NCBI GenBank assembly: GCA_023434265.1 | Contig: JAEYTA010000200.1 | Coordinates: 1 to 23,891 of the forward strand | Source of the DNA: Pseudomonadota bacterium | Lineage (GTDB): Bacteria; Pseudomonadota; Alphaproteobacteria; Caulobacterales; Caulobacteraceae | Reading direction: 5' to 3' | Length of the DNA stretch: 23,891 nucleotides | Part shown: positions 22,976 to 23,891 of the stretch, in pieces | How the letters are laid out: every line of letters starts with the position of its first letter | Position numbering within the stretch: the stretch's first letter is position 1 | Program-made: the position numbers and the translations under genes | Notes under the pieces: generated by a model | Told to the model about the DNA's origin: nothing | Database searches by the model: none | Seen by the model: only the letters and a program-made list of their open reading frames with translations

Positions 22976-22990
22976 GCCGCCCGCCTCTTC
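22961..22990 (-). terminator. Intrinsic terminator of rpoH
   Basis: Read on the minus strand: GGCGGGC, a six-base loop, GCCCGCC, then TTTTT. The stem is 7-8 pairs. It starts 23 bases after the rpoH stop. The T-run corresponds to the AAAAA in the last codons of the plus-strand receiver gene, so one sequence is both coding end and terminator. In the plus direction the same stem is followed only by TCTT, so it may be weaker there. Confidence 0.8.
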
Positions 22991-23012
22991 CGTATTGCGC
23001 TGACGAAGCCGG

Positions 23013-23891
23013 TCAGGCGTCGACCAGGTTCCGCTCTTCCGCCGCGGCCCGCATCGCCTTCTGCAGCTTCTCGAAGGCGCGCACCTCGATCTGGCGCACC
23101 CGCTCGCGCGACACGCCGTACTGGCCGGCCAGCTCCTCGAGCGTGACCGGATCATCCTTCAGCCGACGCTCGGTCAGGATGTGCTTCTCGCGGTCGGTCA
23201 GCTCCTCCATGGCCTCCTGAAGCAGGCCCATGCGGATCGACTTCTCCTCGTCCTCGGCCAGCTGGGTCTCTTGCGAGACAGCCGTGTCGTCGGCCAGCCA
23301 GTCCTGCCACTCGCTCTCGCCGTCGGCGCGCAGCGGGGCGTTCAGCGAGGCGTCGCCGCCCAGCCGCCGGTTCATGTCGATGACGTCCTGATGCGTCACA
23401 CCCAGCTTGGTGGCGATGGTCTCGACGTGGTCGGGGTGCAGGTCGCCTTCCTCGAAGGCCGAAATCTGGCTCTTGGCCTTGCGCAGGTTGAAGAACAGCT
23501 TCTTCTGCGCGGCGGTGGTCCCCATCTTCACCAGCGACCAGCTGCGCAGGATGTATTCCTGGATCGAGGCGCGGATCCACCACATGGCGTAGGTCGCCAG
23601 GCGGAAGCCCTTGTCCGGGTCGAACTTCTTGACCGCCTGCATCAGGCCGACGTTGCCCTCGGAGATGACCTCGCCGATCGGCAGGCCATAGCCGCGGTAG
23701 CCCATGGCGATCTTGGCCACGAGACGCAGGTGCGAGGTGACGAGGCGGTGCGCGGCCTCGGGGTCCTGGTGCTCCGACCAGCGCTTGGCGAGCATGAACT
23801 CCTCGTCCTTGCTCAGCATCGGAAACTTGCGGATTTCCGTCAGGTATCGCGACAGCCCCTGTTCAGGCGACATCACCGCGAGCGATCTGGT
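23013..23891 (-). CDS. rpoH: RNA polymerase sigma-32 factor RpoH (5' end outside window)
   Basis: Heat-shock sigma factor. At least 292 residues are in the window. Region 2 (LRLVAKIAMGYRGYGLPIGE, FDPDKGFRLATYAMWWIRAS), the RpoH box (QKKLFFNLRKAK) and region 4 (DREKHILTERRLKDDPVTLE, GVSRERVRQIEVRAFEKL) are complete. A GTG-ATG pair at 23876-23871 could serve as start. However, the frame stays open to the edge and reads T-R-S-L-A-V before MSPEQG, which resembles the usual alphaproteobacterial RpoH N-terminus, so the true start is probably just beyond the window. It is convergent with the receiver gene, 37 bases apart, and ends in a good terminator. It would control, among others, chaperone genes; no RpoH promoter could be confirmed for the DnaJ-class gene here. 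Confidence 0.95.
   Translation of the reverse strand, partial: TRSLAVMSPEQGLSRYLTEIRKFPMLSKDEEFMLAKRWSEHQDPEAAHRLVTSHLRLVAKIAMGYRGYGLPIGEVISEGNVGLMQAVKKFDPDKGFRLATYAMWWIRASIQEYILRSWSLVKMGTTAAQKKLFFNLRKAKSQISAFEEGDLHPDHVETIATKLGVTHQDVIDMNRRLGGDASLNAPLRADGESEWQDWLADDTAVSQETQLAEDEEKSIRMGLLQEAMEELTDREKHILTERRLKDDPVTLEELAGQYGVSRERVRQIEVRAFEKLQKAMRAAAEERNLVDA

Overview
The window comes from a very GC-rich alphaproteobacterium, most likely of the order Caulobacterales (Caulobacter/Brevundimonas/Phenylobacterium type). The grounds are a chromosomal gene transfer agent (GTA) cluster of the Rhodobacter capsulatus type, an alphaproteobacterial-type SerC, a PurA next to a Caulobacter-like receiver protein, an RpoH whose N-terminus reads like the caulobacterial one, and a CtrA-like box. 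The genus call is inference; no rRNA or tRNA gene is present.

Layout. (1) 1-2909, minus strand: the start of a small secreted protein running off the left edge, then a tightly coupled ABC importer operon (lipoprotein binding protein, ATPase, permease; the coding ends overlap). (2) 2910-3549: about 640 bases without a convincing gene but dense in inverted repeats. (3) 3550-5886: an ABC-F (Uup-type) ATPase and a divergent YcgN/UPF0260 Cys-cluster protein. (4) 6053-18567: a GTA head-tail cluster in canonical order: portal, small membrane/coiled-coil protein, prohead protease, major capsid, adaptor, stopper, tail terminator, tail tube, gp10, tail chaperone, tape measure, distal tail protein, hub, NlpC/P60 peptidase and the giant TIM-barrel tail-tip protein. 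Most neighbours overlap by GTGA or ATGA and are probably translationally coupled. Two unrelated genes lie in it on the opposite strand: a membrane-anchored protein of unknown function (7914-8696) and a DUF805 membrane protein (12522-13007). (5) 18657-23891: housekeeping genes: a DnaJ-class co-chaperone, serC, purA, a degenerate receiver protein, and rpoH convergent from the right edge.

How it works together. The GTA genes would build a small tailed particle: protease and capsid make the head, gp6/7/8 join head to tail, gp9-gp11 build the tail, and gp12-gp15 form the baseplate and tail tip that degrades peptidoglycan and contacts the recipient. No terminase, integrase, lysis gene or attachment site is visible. 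This fits a domesticated GTA rather than a prophage, but the absence of a terminase directly upstream of the portal is unusual.

The points most worth following up are: the receiver protein at 22172-22975, which lacks the phospho-accepting Asp and ends in an HPt-like helix lacking the His; a palindromic repeat translated in frame at the N-terminus of the prohead protease; a hub protein that looks internally shortened; a perfect palindrome between the capsid gene and the divergent gene; a large hairpin just after the capsid gene; the missing terminase; and the structured intergenic region at 2910-3549.
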